Origin: Sclerotinia nivalis | Taxonomy: Eukaryota; Ascomycota; Leotiomycetes; Helotiales; Sclerotiniaceae | Length of the DNA: 64,000 nt | Assembly: GCA_029531795.1 (NCBI GenBank) | Contig: JAPEIS010000015.1 | Location: forward strand, 682,001 to 746,000 | Direction: 5' to 3' | In this document: in pieces, positions 1 to 13,195 of the stretch | How positions within the stretch are numbered: position 1 is the stretch's first letter | Layout of the letters: every line of letters begins with the position of its first letter | The notes under the pieces: model-generated | Told to the model about the DNA's origin: nothing | The model's database searches: none | The model's input: only the letters and a program-made list of their open reading frames with translations | Program-made: the position numbers and the translations under genes

Positions 1-1921
1 AGTAGTCTTCTGTGGCCTACGAAGATGCTTTACCCAGCAAATCTTCCTGTTACCACTGTTTTGGAAACTTTACATAAGGAGAAGGCAACCAATAAAAAGA
101 GAATGAAGGTTTTTTGGGTCATTTTCTTCGCTCTATTGGTTTGGGAATTGCTTCCTGAGGTATGAATATCCCGTCAATTATTTGAGCTTTTTCAAAGCAT
201 TTCTGACACTATGCAGTACATCTTTCCACTTCTTATTGGTGTTTCAATCTTCTGTCTTGCAGACCAACACAACCTTGTCTTTACTAATCTTTTCGGAGGT
301 GCAAACGGAAACGAGGGTGTGGGATTCCTGTCCCTTTCCTTCGACTGGAATTATGTCGCTAGCTTTGGATCTCCCCTATGGCTGCCACTTCAAACCCTGG
401 TAAACAGCTTCATCGGTACTCTCGGCTGCATTGTTCTCTTCATGGCCGCGTACTACGGTAACATTTGGAGAGCACAAGATTTCCCATTCCTGTCTCAAGA
501 ATTGTTCAATGGTGATTCTAACTCCACATTCTATGACACCTTCAATGAGACAACAATCCTCAATGACGATTTCACCGTGAATGAGGAGGCCCTTGAAGCT
601 GGAGGTATTCCTTACATGGCTTCCACCTATATTGTCTACCTCATCACATCCAACATGGGGTTTACTGCTAATTTCGTCCACATGTTCCTATGGAATTACG
701 ATGACATAAAAACTGGATGGGCTTGGGCCAACAAAGCTACGCTCAAGAAGATGTTGACTCCATCTCATTATAAATTCTGGAAAGGCAATAGTGGCACACG
801 TACCGAAGAAGAAAAGCAAGCTTTGAGAAACGACCCCAGCATTGATCCACATTACAAAGTTATGTTGGATTACGATGAAGTCCCCGATCTGTGGTACTTC
901 TTAGCATTCTTGGCAAGCTTCATCACTTCAATGGTTTGTCTTTATGCTATGAAGTCAACTCTTCCATGGTGGGGTTTGATTGTGGCTATGTTTTTCTTGG
1001 TGCTTTTCATGTTGTTCTTCGGTGCTCAGTATGCCATTACTGGTTTCCAATTCAATATTGAACCTATTGCTCAAACCCTTGCTGGATATTTATTCCCTGG
1101 AGCTCCTCTTGGTAAGCTACATGTTTGAATATTTTATCACACTGCTAATAATCAAACTAGCAAATATGTATTTCACAACCTTCACCTATAATGCTCTTCA
1201 ACAAGGACAATATCTTCTCCGAGACTTGAAACTTGCTCAACAAAACAAACTTTCTCCAAAAGTCACATATACAACCCAGATCATCGGGTGTGTCTTTGGT
1301 GCTTGTCTCAATTATGTTATGATGATCACGTAAGTCCCCTCTTTTCATCCCTGATCCTTTTACACGCTAACAAATTTTAGCATCGTCAAGAATCAAACCC
1401 CAAACCTTCTCACCATTGAAGGAACACCCATTTGGTCAGGAGCTAATGTTCAGTCCTTCAACTCCCTTGCAATTGCCTGGTCTATTGCTCCAAAGATGTT
1501 CTCTATCGGTGCCCGCTACCAATGGGTAACCATCGCATATCTCCTCGGATTCCTCGTCCCCGTGCCTTTCTGGATCATGGCCCGGTATTTCCCTCATCAA
1601 CGTATCTGGTCTTACCTCAACCTCTCGATTATCCTTTGGTATTTCGGATATCTTTGCGTTGGTATCAATGCTAGTGTCTTCATGTACTACTACATCGGAG
1701 CATTCGGCCAATTCTACCTCCGAAAATGGAGACCAAAATTTTTCGTCAAGTGGAATTACTTGGTCTCCGCCGGACTTGACGGTGGAACTCAAGTCATGGT
1801 ATTCCTACTTACTTTCGCTGTTGCAGGAGGAAGTGGAGTTAGTAGACCATTTCCGGCTTGGGCGGGAAATCCTGCAAGCGGTAATGTGGACAAATGTATG
1901 TATAATGAGGCTAATGCATAA
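1..1921 (+). CDS. Oligopeptide transporter, OPT family (5'-truncated by window edge)
   Basis: Proton-coupled uptake of small peptides (or related metal/glutathione substrates) across the plasma membrane is the usual role of this family. Four exons join in phase: 1-159, 217-1111, 1161-1329 and 1381-1921, giving 587 residues here. The frame is already open at base 1, and the first residues (tryptophan-proline, then a YPANLPVTTVL stretch) match an internal conserved OPT block, so roughly the first third of the protein lies outside the window. Many hydrophobic segments follow, along with the GAPLANMYF and later IGARYQW-type blocks typical of the family. The introns (57, 49 and 51 nt) have GTATGA, GTAAGC and GTAAGT donors. 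The C-terminus ends shortly after a GNPASGNVDKC segment. Family assignment is firm; the transported substrate is not known. Confidence 0.93.
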
Positions 1922-2761
1922 TCATGTGGTTTGACTTGGGCGGGCAAAAAAAAGGGAAATGATGGTTTGGATGAAATGAAATGAAGGTCCGGTATTTAGG
2001 ATTGTGCAATAATTAGAATTAGATGTTAATGAGCAGATGTCAATATACCCTTTTTGAATTGTCTCAGGCTAATGTCTGCTTCGCTTACATGTGAGCTTTG
2101 AAAACTTGCACAGCGACGCTGCTCTTTGATGATTTAGATTGATCTCACTTACGGTTGAGTGTGTTTGATGCTTGAAGCTTGGCATAAGCACACGAAACAT
2201 ATCGTCAAGAGACATCATTTTAGCAAACAGATCTCATCAGACTGGAAAGTCTCTGGCTAGACAAACTTTTAGTGATACTAAATACTCTTCTATGCATAGG
2301 CTTTTTATGAGGGCCATCAATTTCTTGTGGTATTAAGAATAACCTTTTAATTCAATGCATTAAAAAAATTATTGATCGTTTATAACCATTCCCGAATAAA
2401 ATTGTTGGAAGTTGCTGAGTCAGCATCCTGTTCGCCGTATAACCTCATATATAAGCTTTCCATAGAACCTACACTATAATAACTACACACACTTGCAACT
2501 CTACATTTCGTATTCCAACAAAAATACAACGCACATTTCTGTAATAGTATATTTGTACACAGTTATTAGGGTATTTTATCCATTTGAGAGTCTGCAACGA
2601 CTAAGTCTACATAAGTAACTCTCGTAATCCGTAGCTTCAGCCTCAAGACTTTGTGAGAATGATACATAGGGTGCAAGATACGTGTGCTAATCAATCTTCC
2701 AATACCAGCCTATCCGCAGAAACTCCTGCCGCCATTATTACCACAATACAAACCATTCGAA
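1922..2761. other. Intergenic region, convergent 3' ends
   Basis: This stretch separates the 3' end of the OPT gene from the 3' end of the minus-strand Zn2Cys6 gene. It is AT-rich. I see a TATATAAG-like element near 2448, but no open frame on either strand that looks like a gene. The short frames at 2653-2992 are antisense to the end of the regulator gene. Confidence 0.6.
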
Positions 2762-4981
2762 CTACATATTTCCACCTCCCTGATCTGTTCCACTGCCACC
2801 TTCATCTGGATTATGAATTCCCCAGAACGGATCAAACATGGCGCCAACATTTCCCACCATATCCGTTCCAATCCCAACCCCACTCCCTATTCCCGCTTGT
2901 CCAAAATCAATTCCGTTAATCCACTGTCCACCATCATCAACATTTCCCGAATTCCAATCTGCATACTGATCATTTCCATTTCCTATATCTAATAAGCTCA
3001 ACGTAGCAGCGCTTTCGGTTGTTGACGAGAGGACCCCTGTCGTGCTTAAGTGGAGGGGATTGTGATTCTGCACTGTGCTGTGACCGTTTGTGTAGTTGAT
3101 GTGGTTGAGGGAGAGAGGGCCAGGTGTTACGCCGGAGGTGAAGAGAGACGGGGTTGAGCCTCCGAGGATAGGGTTTGTGAAGAGACGGCGGGTCTGATTA
3201 GTGTTGAAGAGGTGGAGCATTTCTTTGACGTTGCGGTACTAAGACGATTTTTGATTAGCAAATGCTTTCAATCCTGCAAAGTGATGTGAGGTAAATCCAA
3301 ACTTACAATATCATCCACGTGAGTATTAACTTCCCTCAACCCCTCCAAAATATCTGTAACCTTCTCCAACCTCCCCATTATCCTAACTCTCTCATCTTCA
3401 CTTGAAAATCCTACAATATCTGCTGCCCGTACGATTATATTGCTGCATTGATAGACACATGTCGCGATACCAATATCACTAATCAATGTATGTCCGATAC
3501 TTTGTACTGTATTACAAATATCCAATATCATAACCGCATGTTCAAATGCTTTCCTTTGGCAGTATTGCACATATTCCTGAGGGGTATTTTCTAACATCGT
3601 ATCGGATATCGAGTCCTTGGTTCCGGGAAACATGAATCGGTAAAGGTCTGCATGACATTGTTGCCATAAAACATGAAACATAACGAATCTTGTTAGCTGT
3701 GGTGAATATGCTCGAAGGAAAAGATTATCTTCGTTGTATTGAAGATTTGCTGGCAGTGAAGAGCGTAGTTGTTCTAATTCTTCTTCCAGCTTTCGTAATG
3801 TATCTTGCGAATCGTATGGATTGGATTTTTCCCTTATGACATTCCGCGTATACCTAAAAGCTAGTCATCAGCTTCAAATGTCAAACAGGAAAGTAGATGA
3901 ATCAAAACTTACTCCAAAACACGATGCCGTATATCAGATATGCGAAAATAAAATGTTCTCAAACCCAAATGCATAGATTCAGCCTCATTCGTTCGCGTCG
4001 ATATCAAAGGAGCGGTCTCTCCTGGTATACCAAGATCAAAATCCTTTTCACTACAAGGTAATTGAATATGCATCGAATGCGAAGGACAAACCAATAATTC
4101 TGGAAAGCCACCAGCAGAAAGTCTATCAACATGGAAAATCGACCACATCAATCTCCTCCTACATTCCCTCACCAAAGTCGACAAAGCATTATTCTCATAA
4201 TTCAGGCCTAACACAAATGCCATTTTCGCAGCCACAGCTGTAAGTGCCTGGGATTTGAAGTATTCCCGATGCTCAAATCGATAAAAGACAATGACGAGAA
4301 GAACTTCCACTAACACAGCAGAGGGTCTACTTAAACTTTGCCAAACGTATCTTTCTGCTTCATCCATCCATCTCTGGGCTGTAGCACGACTTTCGTTGTC
4401 TTTTGAGACGAAAGCTATTGATGAAGCACACATGGCTTTCAGTAAAGTTGGATTCACAGCACCATTGTTCCAATTTCTTAGAAATGTGGCTCGATGAATA
4501 AAGCCTTTGCCAGGCGTCGAAGAGACAAATTCGAAATATGCATCTATGTACAGCTTGATGGTAGCTTTGGAGATTCCGAGGTCCCTAAAGTAGAAGACTT
4601 AGCAATTTTTCAACAGAATTTCTCCCTTCCTGGACAATCTCACACTGAACCATCCGTCCCGTTTCCAATATCCATCGGACTCCCACCAGCAGATATAGCA
4701 TTTGCCCTAGCTCCAGGACTATCGCCACTTTGACTTGTCCCTGCCGGTTGTTGCCTTGGCACACTCCTCCTCACCCCTCTACTTGTAGATTCATATTCGC
4801 ATATGTATCCTCTCTGTTCGCACCTCTTACAATTTGGAATTGTTCCACTACATCTCGCCTTGTGTGAATGGCAAATCCGGCAAGCCTTTCTCGCTCTCTT
4901 TCTCTCTGTTCCCGCCTGAGTAAAACGATCAGGAGAATTGAATTCAAGGTCATTATTGGTCAATCCATGATCTGATGCCAT
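2762..4981 (-). CDS. Zn2Cys6 transcription factor with fungal-specific middle domain
   Basis: Nuclear regulator of unknown target. Four exons on the minus strand (4981-4644, 4584-3913, 3853-3307, 3238-2762) give 677 residues. Residues about 33-59 form a canonical binuclear cluster, C-x2-C-x6-C-x6-C-x2-C-x6-C, preceded by basic residues. The second exon encodes the fungal_trans region: a Y-F-E-F helix start, an F-I-H-R-A-T-F motif, a long helical stretch, then a C-R-R-R-L-M-W-S-I-F segment. The third exon is helical and contains a charged coiled-coil-like stretch. The last exon is rich in Gly, Asn, Ser and Thr and resembles an activation tail. Introns are 53-68 nt, and their donors include GTGAGA and two GTAAGT. 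The start is the first ATG, 32 residues before the cluster. Confidence 0.9.
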
Positions 4982-7900
4982 CCTTATCTACACGTGATAA
5001 CTTAATCCCGTGATAAGTACATTCGGAAGAGATGCCAGATCGGGAGTTATCGGATAGCGGAGTAAGGATGTGTGTTCGGGGCAATGTTGCAGATTTTTTG
5101 GCGGCGTCAAAAAGATGTCTTGGGGACGGTCACGGACAAAAACCAATTTTTGACTGGAACAAAGATCTTTCGCTGATAATGATCACGTGTTGGCCACGAT
5201 AAATCCCAACCCGAGATTTTTCACGATGTTCAGAAGCTTCGGATTTAGTGAGGTCCAAAGCGTTTTATTTAAGGATATATATGATAAATCCATGAAATAT
5301 TGAATGTCAATATGCTTTCTATGTTCTGTATGATGACTCAAAATGGATTGACATCCCAACCACCCCATCGCAAAGTCCGCATCGAGAACATCATCGAAGG
5401 GGCACCAAGCTATGACGACACCGCAACGATAGCAGCATACTGACGGCGTCTAGAATCTATCTCGGCCCTCTTTATGCGCACCAGATTTACTATACCACGC
5501 CCAATGCAGCTGCTCCAGAACGCGCGGCAGAGTTAGCAAAGGTCATCAATGAGAAGACCACACATTGTCGCAAGGAGAGGGTCGTGAAGAACGCAGCCGT
5601 ATCAAGTTCAGAGAATAGTCATTAATTCATTATCGAGTGATCTAGCAATGCTATTGATTACGGTGGCAACTTCCTTTTGAACTTGACACAAGTCCACACA
5701 TTTCTATACCGATGAAAACCCATCTAAGATCCTTCGTGGTCTAGGGTCTGGAATGGAAATCTTCAAACTTCCAGAACCCACGGAAAAGGAAAAACCGAAC
5801 TGAATTTTCCACTGATTTCCCGCTACTAAAAATTTCCATAACTCGGCTTCCGCAAGCCCCCTTCATCAACCGAAGCGAGAACCAAGCGAACCTTAGAATA
5901 CCTAGAGCACCTTTAGTCTCGCAATCTTTTACCAAGAGGTGCCCATTAACAACCTGTGATATTCCACTCTTCGGAAAGTCATGGAGTCCAATATTCTTGC
6001 CACTGGTTAGTTAACGTCAGTGCTACCTCGGAAGCTTGAGATGTACGGCCCTAGACAGAGAGTTTATTTCGAAACATCGGTGTAAGTCTTCATTTCGGTC
6101 TGAGCACCGCTCCTTTCATAGCTCTTCGTAACCTTGCAGTTCAGTCAATAACTCAAACCCCACAAATAGCATGACAGCCCACAGATCTATGCATGCACAA
6201 AGCACACAACCCTTAATTATCATGGCGGAAAAGCAGACACGAGTCGAGACTTTGTACACGCTCACATTTGAGAATCAATTATTCAGGATACTAAGAAGAT
6301 GGCTTGATTAGCACCGCTCCCACTTGCTGACGATAGTTTATGCTAACCGGGACATCGGGACCTTTAGGTGACCTTAGAAAGAGACCCTCAATCCCGTGTT
6401 GATTTTCTGTGAGTGAAAGTTTCTGGGCAATAGTAATTGATGGAACATTGGTGAGATTACTGACTACTATCGATCCAACGTCCTGGTACTTAGAGAGGTA
6501 AGTCAATAAAGTATAACGATCTTGCTATGTCATGATATTGAGCATATCACTGATTTCCAAAATCACATGGCATTCGCGTGAAGTTTGTAACATTTGTGGC
6601 GCTAGGCTTTCAGACCACTAAAGTCCCTCCTCGTCAGTCACTTTTATGAGCTAGGTAATATGACATCAAAAACAACATACTATTGACGGCTGCATAGAGA
6701 CCAACCGACCTTTGCTATATAGAATCTCGACTAGCAGTCTCAAAAACTAATTTCGACAAAAGTACCTCAACCTCAAACCATAATCACATTTTTATCACCC
6801 TCAAAAACCCAAAGATTTGGATCCCATCCAGAGAACCCAGCCCAATCCATGAACCTACGAAACCTTACATCCGATAGTAGGCGTAGCTCCCTCTAACGGA
6901 TCCTCAAAAGAATTCCATCCAACCATTAAAAACTCCTCAACTTACCATGTCATACTCGGCGCAAAACAAAAGAGCAAGGATATCCTTCTAAGCCTCGATG
7001 CAACATGCCACCTACTGTTATGTCCCTGCCCATTCATATTCCTTCTCTTCTCCACAATCCACTAAACTTAGGGGTAACGGGCTACTAAACTCCCCCCACC
7101 AGAAATAGCCAGTTTTATATACCAGATCAGACCAAAAGAGTTAATCCAAGATATGAATATCCGATCTCTAGGCAAGAAAACAAGCCAAAAAAAAAGAAGT
7201 TCTTCCTCCTCACATCCACAAACAAGAGAAGAAAAGAAAGTAGCGAGAAATGAATCAAGGTATTCACTCGTATCTCACAAGTGTCTGGGGTAGAGATGGT
7301 GAGTGTATGCGGGGATTGTACGTGCTGTGTATGAAGAGCATCTTGAATTTCATCAAGTAATTGAGATGTAAATGTAATTATAATCCGCAAATTAACGTAT
7401 GTATGTGTATACATGCATGCATAAGTTCTTGAGTATTTAGGCTAGGTGGGTGTAAGAACTCTGTCTCCAGTAAAGAGGAAGGTGATCTACATTTCCTTAT
7501 AATAGTTTATAATTTAAATTATCTCTAAATAGCCCCTGGACCCTAACCCTCTGTAGTGTAACCAATAATCTTGTAGTCTTTCGTCCGGACGGCAAATCAG
7601 ATAGCTGGTCTCTAGATATAAAAAGTCTAACTCAGTTAATCTAAAATCCAAAAGCCTGCTTTATCTTTGGATTTGAAACTTGGCCGCCTATATTATGCGA
7701 AAACTAGTATATCCCTTCTACCCCATTCCTCTATCCCACCTTTCTCTAAGTCTCTCCCCTAGAGTCCCAATATTTCATCCGGATAAAAATCCTCCATCTC
7801 ATCTCTCACCATATATCTTCCAATCCATCCATCCCACCTCTAAACCAGCACTGCCGAACACCAAGATCCCCTCCATAAATTCCAGCACAACAGATCCGGA

Positions 7901-9143
7901 TATCTACACCAAAGAAGCACTTGAACACAAAACCCAAATCCAAACTCACGTATATCGCAGAAACGTCGAGTATTGAGTCACAAATCACAATATGTATGTA
8001 ATAACATTACATTATATACGATTATGTATGGGTATTATGTAATTAATATCAAGTACGTATGGGGTTAATATATATCCTTCTCTAGCCATCTACTATTATC
8101 GCTCACATTTTCCATCTCATTTAGACGTTCACCAGAACAGTGTAGAGTATTAACTTTTAATAATTTCATTTTAAAATCTATTAAAGAATCTATTCCCATC
8201 TCCCTTACCTCCTCCCCTCCTCCCCCCTCCCCCCTCGTCCTCACCTTTCCACAATCCCCCAACTAAAATTCAAATAACGAAAACTCATCTCTCACCATCT
8301 CCAAACCCCAATCCATCCATCCCACCTCTAAACCAGCACTGCCAAAATACAAATAAACACTCTAAGGTTACATCCACATCAAGAACATTTGAACCCCGCG
8401 CGCTGATTTTCGAGCTCCGACTAGAGTTAATTTCAATTCATCTTATAATATAATCCTACTATTTGTGGTATACTCGAGTAAGATTCCATTATGGATATAT
8501 GGATATATATCGAGATCAGATATATTTATTTACTAGGTATTCTTTGATGGAATGGGATGGGAATGGCTTGAAAGATGGATGGTTGGATATTGGGGGTAAT
8601 GTTTTCAATTTTCGATGTTCGTAAGTTAAGGAAGGAAAGAACGAGGAAGATTTATGTTATGTGATCATTGATGAATGAGTTTGGACGAGTAATGGGTATG
8701 GGTATGGGTATTAATGATGAACGCGGAGATTGGACATTCGATCAGAAGAATGAGAGACAGAATAGAAAGATATTGGACAATCCTGTCCGACGAATTTTGA
8801 TAATTGAAAGATGCTATCTGTATGTAAATAAAATTTTATGAATAATTTCCGAATAATATGGATATCGATACCAAACTCCTTTTGAATAATAATGTTGAAC
8901 CGAGCTTTGGCAATGCTGATTATAAATGGAAGAAATCCGTGCTAAACTTAAGCATATCTTCCTGACCCAAAATCCGAACTCCTTCTTCCCCTATACAAAT
9001 GTGAAGACCTTCCCTTCCATTACGCCATATAATCAAGAAGGATGAGGATGAAAATAAAGTGGGAAATCCACTTCCAAAATACTAACATTTGTTAGAAATG
9101 GCATCTTAAATGCTTTCTCCCCCTCTCCGCTACCAAATCCTCA
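4982..9143. other. 4.2-kb gene-poor intergenic region
   Basis: I see no confident gene here. The first 300 bases are presumably the promoter of the minus-strand regulator. Two short open stretches look slightly coding-like but were not assigned. One runs from about 5428 to 5625 on the plus strand; it has no ATG and encodes an ILTASRIYLGPLYAHQIYY-like segment. The other runs from about 6291 to 6506 on the minus strand. Either could be a relic. From about 7000 on, the sequence is AT-rich with long C/T runs, and it includes a duplicated ~60-bp segment (7797-7855 and 8284-8343, listed separately). Confidence 0.6.
7797..8343. repeat. Dispersed direct repeat, ~60-bp copies
   Basis: The segment at 7797-7855 recurs at 8284-8343 in the same orientation. 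The shared 3' part, beginning with CAATCCATCCATCCCACCTC and continuing through AAACCAGCACTGCC, is identical. The 5' part shares CTCATCTCTCACCAT, and a short divergent patch lies between. The copies are about 490 bp apart in non-coding, pyrimidine-rich DNA, which suggests a local duplication. Confidence 0.75.
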
Positions 9144-10349
9144 TCAAATGCCTAACAGACCTCCTTGTTGTCGTTGACCAGCTTCTTGAAAACTTCTAAA
9201 CTGCAATAATACTTCTTTGACATCATTCCACGGTGCCGCGGTATAAAATGAATCTTCGGAACCCACATCAGAATCCGCATCTGAATCCGAATAATCTGAT
9301 CCCATCAATTCCCCCAATTCATTAAATAATGTTGGTACATTTCCTTTGCCTGTACTGGAATTTTCTAAAGACGATGAATTCTCATCTAAAGATTCACCAT
9401 CTTCATCAGCAGATGCTTCTCTATCTTCCCATGAACTATGCGTATCAGCAGGATCAACATCAGAAGAATTCCAAAAAGGTTCTGATTCATCCATTTCTTG
9501 ATCATTGGCTGCCCATTCCACTTCCAACCATTGCTCCGTAGACTTTTTCCAAGTTCTAGGAAATTTATCAACTTCTTGTGTTTGGAATCCTTTCAAAATT
9601 AATTCCGGTGCTGTTTTTGCATTTCGATTTCGAGAAAAAGTGGCGATAATCGCGCGATATAATGCTGGAGGCATAGTCATTAAACGCATTTCATGTGATC
9701 CCGAATTTGCATCAATCTGCATTCCAACAATATTATTCATAAGCCTGGATTCCATCAATGCCTTTGCCCAATGTGATGGTATATTCTCGTAATCACAAGG
9801 TGCTACATATTCCGATGGGATCTGCGTAGATTCGTCTTCGAACACAACCGATATCTTCATTTGTCGTACCAGAGCACAATTGTATACACCGACCTGACTC
9901 TGAAAATCGAATAGTTCCCTTGGTTTGTGAAAGGAGAAGTTGTTGCATGAGTATAACACTTGTACTGCTTCTTCGTATATTTGTTTATTGGCCAAAAGTA
10001 AACCGGGCGTAGGAGGTTTGAAAGGATAATGTGTTGAATCGGGAAATGTATCGCAGGAGAGCATCCTAATATGTCGAACTCCAACGAATGCTTCGCGGGG
10101 TGCTTGAAGAGCATATGTATATATTTGATCGCGGACTTCCCGAGGGAACGAGAGGAATGGTAATGGTTTGTCGTAAAGACCGGAAGACTCCTTCATTGAT
10201 TCTAATTCTTCCCATACTTGATTGTGTTTTCTGGCCGTGGCGAAGAGTAATCGTTCGAGGTATTCATTTGCTGCTTGTAGGGAATCCAAATCATGACCAA
10301 AGGCTCTTTCATCCAACAAATTATTTAATTCGATCATATTTCGCCGCAA
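9144..10349 (-). CDS. F-box/2EXR-like domain protein
   Basis: Single-exon gene of 401 residues. After an N-terminal coiled-coil-like stretch (about 1-55) comes a block L-P-F-L-S-F-P-R-E-V-R-D-Q-I-Y at about 63-77. It is followed by an L-L-L-A-N-K-Q-I-Y-E-E-A segment and an L-Y-S-x-N-x-F motif near 130-140. This is the layout of the fungal F-box-like/2EXR families, whose members are often abundant and poorly characterised; some act as substrate adaptors of SCF ubiquitin ligases. The region around 290-370 is acidic and Ser-rich and probably disordered. A second ATG four codons downstream is an equally possible start. Family level is likely; no specific target can be named. Confidence 0.72.
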   Translation of the reverse strand: MRRNMIELNNLLDERAFGHDLDSLQAANEYLERLLFATARKHNQVWEELESMKESSGLYDKPLPFLSFPREVRDQIYTYALQAPREAFVGVRHIRMLSCDTFPDSTHYPFKPPTPGLLLANKQIYEEAVQVLYSCNNFSFHKPRELFDFQSQVGVYNCALVRQMKISVVFEDESTQIPSEYVAPCDYENIPSHWAKALMESRLMNNIVGMQIDANSGSHEMRLMTMPPALYRAIIATFSRNRNAKTAPELILKGFQTQEVDKFPRTWKKSTEQWLEVEWAANDQEMDESEPFWNSSDVDPADTHSSWEDREASADEDGESLDENSSSLENSSTGKGNVPTLFNELGELMGSDYSDSDADSDVGSEDSFYTAAPWNDVKEVLLQFRSFQEAGQRQQGGLLGI

Positions 10350-10539
10350 AGAGAAGCCAAAAAACAGTCAAGTTGATGGATGTTGTCGTGGTCGTTTTCG
10401 TTGTTTAGTATGTACAGATTCAGACTGACGCTATGTACAAGATGATGAATCCGAACTCTGTACAATAATAGGAATATGAATGTGAGAGAATAATATTAAG
10501 AAGTTTAGAATAACATGTATTCAAAAAAACTGGAGTTGA

Positions 10540-10863
10540 TCATGCAGGATGGGGATGCATCAATGGCAGCATCTGTCTTAGAGTCTTAGACACTGATGAA
10601 AATCCCCTGCAAGCAATTTGATGATAACCCCTCAGTTCATTGGATAGGATATGTAAACCAAATTCTGACGTGGTGATAAAACTATTCCTTTCTTGACTTA
10701 ACTCTTTCACATCTTTTTCGTAAATGGGGATACCTTCATTCTGCTTCGTGCTGTTCACCGACCATTTAAGGTATTTTTTCCATAACGTATTGATGCAGTC
10801 TTGGGAGATGATTCTAACTCGTTGTGGTACTCGATAATGCATTTTTTGCAGGAACATGTGCAC
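10540..10863 (-). CDS. Possible small hypothetical protein
   Basis: This is a 107-residue open frame starting with ATG and rich in Lys, Arg, His and Ser. It has no signal peptide, membrane segment or recognised motif. It stands alone about 190 bp upstream of the F-box-like gene on the same strand. A frame of this length is expected several times by chance in a window this size, so I list it only as a candidate. Confidence 0.2.
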   Translation of the reverse strand: MHMFLQKMHYRVPQRVRIISQDCINTLWKKYLKWSVNSTKQNEGIPIYEKDVKELSQERNSFITTSEFGLHILSNELRGYHQIACRGFSSVSKTLRQMLPLMHPHPA

Positions 10864-13179
10864 AGAGCTACATTAGTGTAAAATAGAGTAAAATAGTGCC
10901 ACGATAGTACCATAATAGTGCACCATACGGACTGTGCTACTGTGCCATTGGAGTCTGTTCACAGGGATTAGATCGGATGGAAAATTCCCCCTCATCAACT
11001 TTCAACGGTCAACGGTATTCAAAGATTCTCAGCCTCTTCAATCCGACCCAACAATTCCATTACCCCTCATCGACAATGACAATCAAACGAGAAAAAATTA
11101 AACAATATCGATTTATATGTCCATTAGCTGGTTTCAGAATGAATTCATTCACATATACTAGATATATAGCACACACGGTCGATAATACCACAAAAGGATC
11201 TCTTTCCCGCTGCTACACCGATCTGAGAAAGTTGACTCGAATGTCAAACTCTTTATAAGATCTTACCCTTTTCGAATCCTCGAATCTACAATACAATGAT
11301 CTGCCAGCACTGCAGCATACATAAGCGGATAGTAATGAGTCTGTGGCGGGCTGACTGTCCAACAACGAAACGAGACACGAATCACACAGAGACACCTTCA
11401 AGAATTGATAATGGGATACATGTACCGATGGGATATTGTGCCAGCCAACAATCTTGCGATATACACGAGCTTTGAAACATCAGGGGTCATGCCAGGTTTT
11501 GCATCTACGCAACTGAAGCCCTCGATTGGGATAAGGGGTGGAGAGACTCGAACCTATGGTATATAATTGGAATGTGGAGAGGTAGGTGAAAATGGAGGTG
11601 AAAAGATAGTGGAGTGGTTATATGCCATATTTTCACGCGAATGCTTTATTGTGGTGCTAGAGAACCTGCTTCAGAATCTCTGGCTCAAAGTCTATAAATT
11701 TTACGTGGGCAGAACAAGTGTCTTCCTGCTCATCATTTGCAAAGAAGCATACTAAGTAGGTAAATCTCTTACTACTCTTCACACCCTTCAGCTATCGTCG
11801 CCAACATCTCAGATGTCTTGTATGTATATATATCAATAAACACACTGGCTTTGTAATTTTTGTGCCTAGTTATCACAAACAATAACGACGCGTTGGACTG
11901 CTCCAGATAATTATCTCTAGATATATCCTCTTTTTTCCTATCTTGTTTTATTGACTGGGCTGTGACATTTATTCGTCTAGATAATCCCACTTCAGAAAGG
12001 AAAAACAACATCTTTACACATTTCCATCGTCTATCTTTACCTCCATATCCATACAGATATATATCTCAAGAAAGAAGTCAAATTTCAAATCTGAGCCTTT
12101 TCTTTTCTTGAACGCAGATACCTCTCTCCCTTATTAAATTAAATTAAACTGAAAACACCACTACAATCCGGTCCCGAACCCCGAAATACAGCCAAAAACA
12201 CAAGCGGTAAAACATGGCAAAAAGAAACCGGGACCGAAGTGTTTCAAAGAGTTGACCTCAGTTGCGAATTTTTTTTCTTAGGTCGGCAACAATATTTTGG
12301 GAGGTAAAATTTTGGAGTTGAGGTTCGGCTTGAAGTGGTTCGTTTGATTTTTATACTTGATGTTGTGGGATGATGGGTCAGAAAGGAGGAAGTGGTAGGG
12401 ACTGGTGGGAAGTACAGGTGTTTAAGAACAAGTCTGGATGCTGTACTTGTATTTGTTTTGTTCTTTGCTTCATCAATATCGTCTCTGTTTATGAAGGAAA
12501 CTGTGACTTCTTTGTGTTTTGTAGGAATGGTATGTTAGTAAGATTACTATCATAGTCTTTAAATCAAATATACATCCTAAACCTCAATCGATCGACGACT
12601 GGAATCCAATTTGCGCTTCTGAAAATTTGCCAGTAGACTTACCAGTCAGTATTCATGACGCAAGCTTCGTCAGAGATATCTTGAAAAGTATCAAGGCCAA
12701 ACCGGAGATGACGAGATGCTGTGTGATGTGATTGACAAGGTATGCATCAATCAGCTTTTACGGAAGAGAAGACCATGAAATCTTGATATCCGATGAATCC
12801 TGGGGATATTTTGAGAGTTAAGTTGATATAATCTATTCTTCTGGACTCAAATTCGCTCTTTTTTTTTGGCTTTCGATATTCAGTGGTATGTTTCTGGTAT
12901 CACTCGTATTTTCCTCCCTTCTTCCTCCTTCCCTTCCCTCCCTCCCTTCTTCCCCCTTTACCTTCAAGTCCAGCGCCATCTATTCCCTACCAAACTCATG
13001 AACTACCTAATAATCTGAACCGCCATCCCAAGTATAACCAACAATTTCATTCCACGAACTACATCGACTGGTAAGACTTACATACGCCACTGTATATTTA
13101 CTTACTCACATTATACATTCCAAGTACCTAGTAGTATTTGGAAAAGTCTATAAAGTGTTTGATATCAAGAGCTTTTTTT

Positions 13180-13195
13180 GGGGGGGGGGGGGGGG
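13180..13195 (+). repeat. Poly-G homopolymer (16 G)
   Basis: Sixteen consecutive G follow a run of seven T. Runs this long are unusual and prone to slippage and sequencing error, so the exact length is uncertain. Confidence 0.8.

Noticed and set aside
5428..5625. 66-codon open stretch with coding-like composition
   Set aside because: No start codon, no splice partners that extend it convincingly and no recognised family; kept only as a note on the intergenic region.
9329..10408. Plus-strand frames opposite the F-box-like gene
   Set aside because: They overlap a long motif-bearing minus-strand frame and have no motifs of their own.
11531..11562. Short GGTTCGAGTC-like string on the minus strand suggesting a tRNA T-arm
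   Set aside because: No pairing T-stem, anticodon arm or acceptor stem could be built around it.
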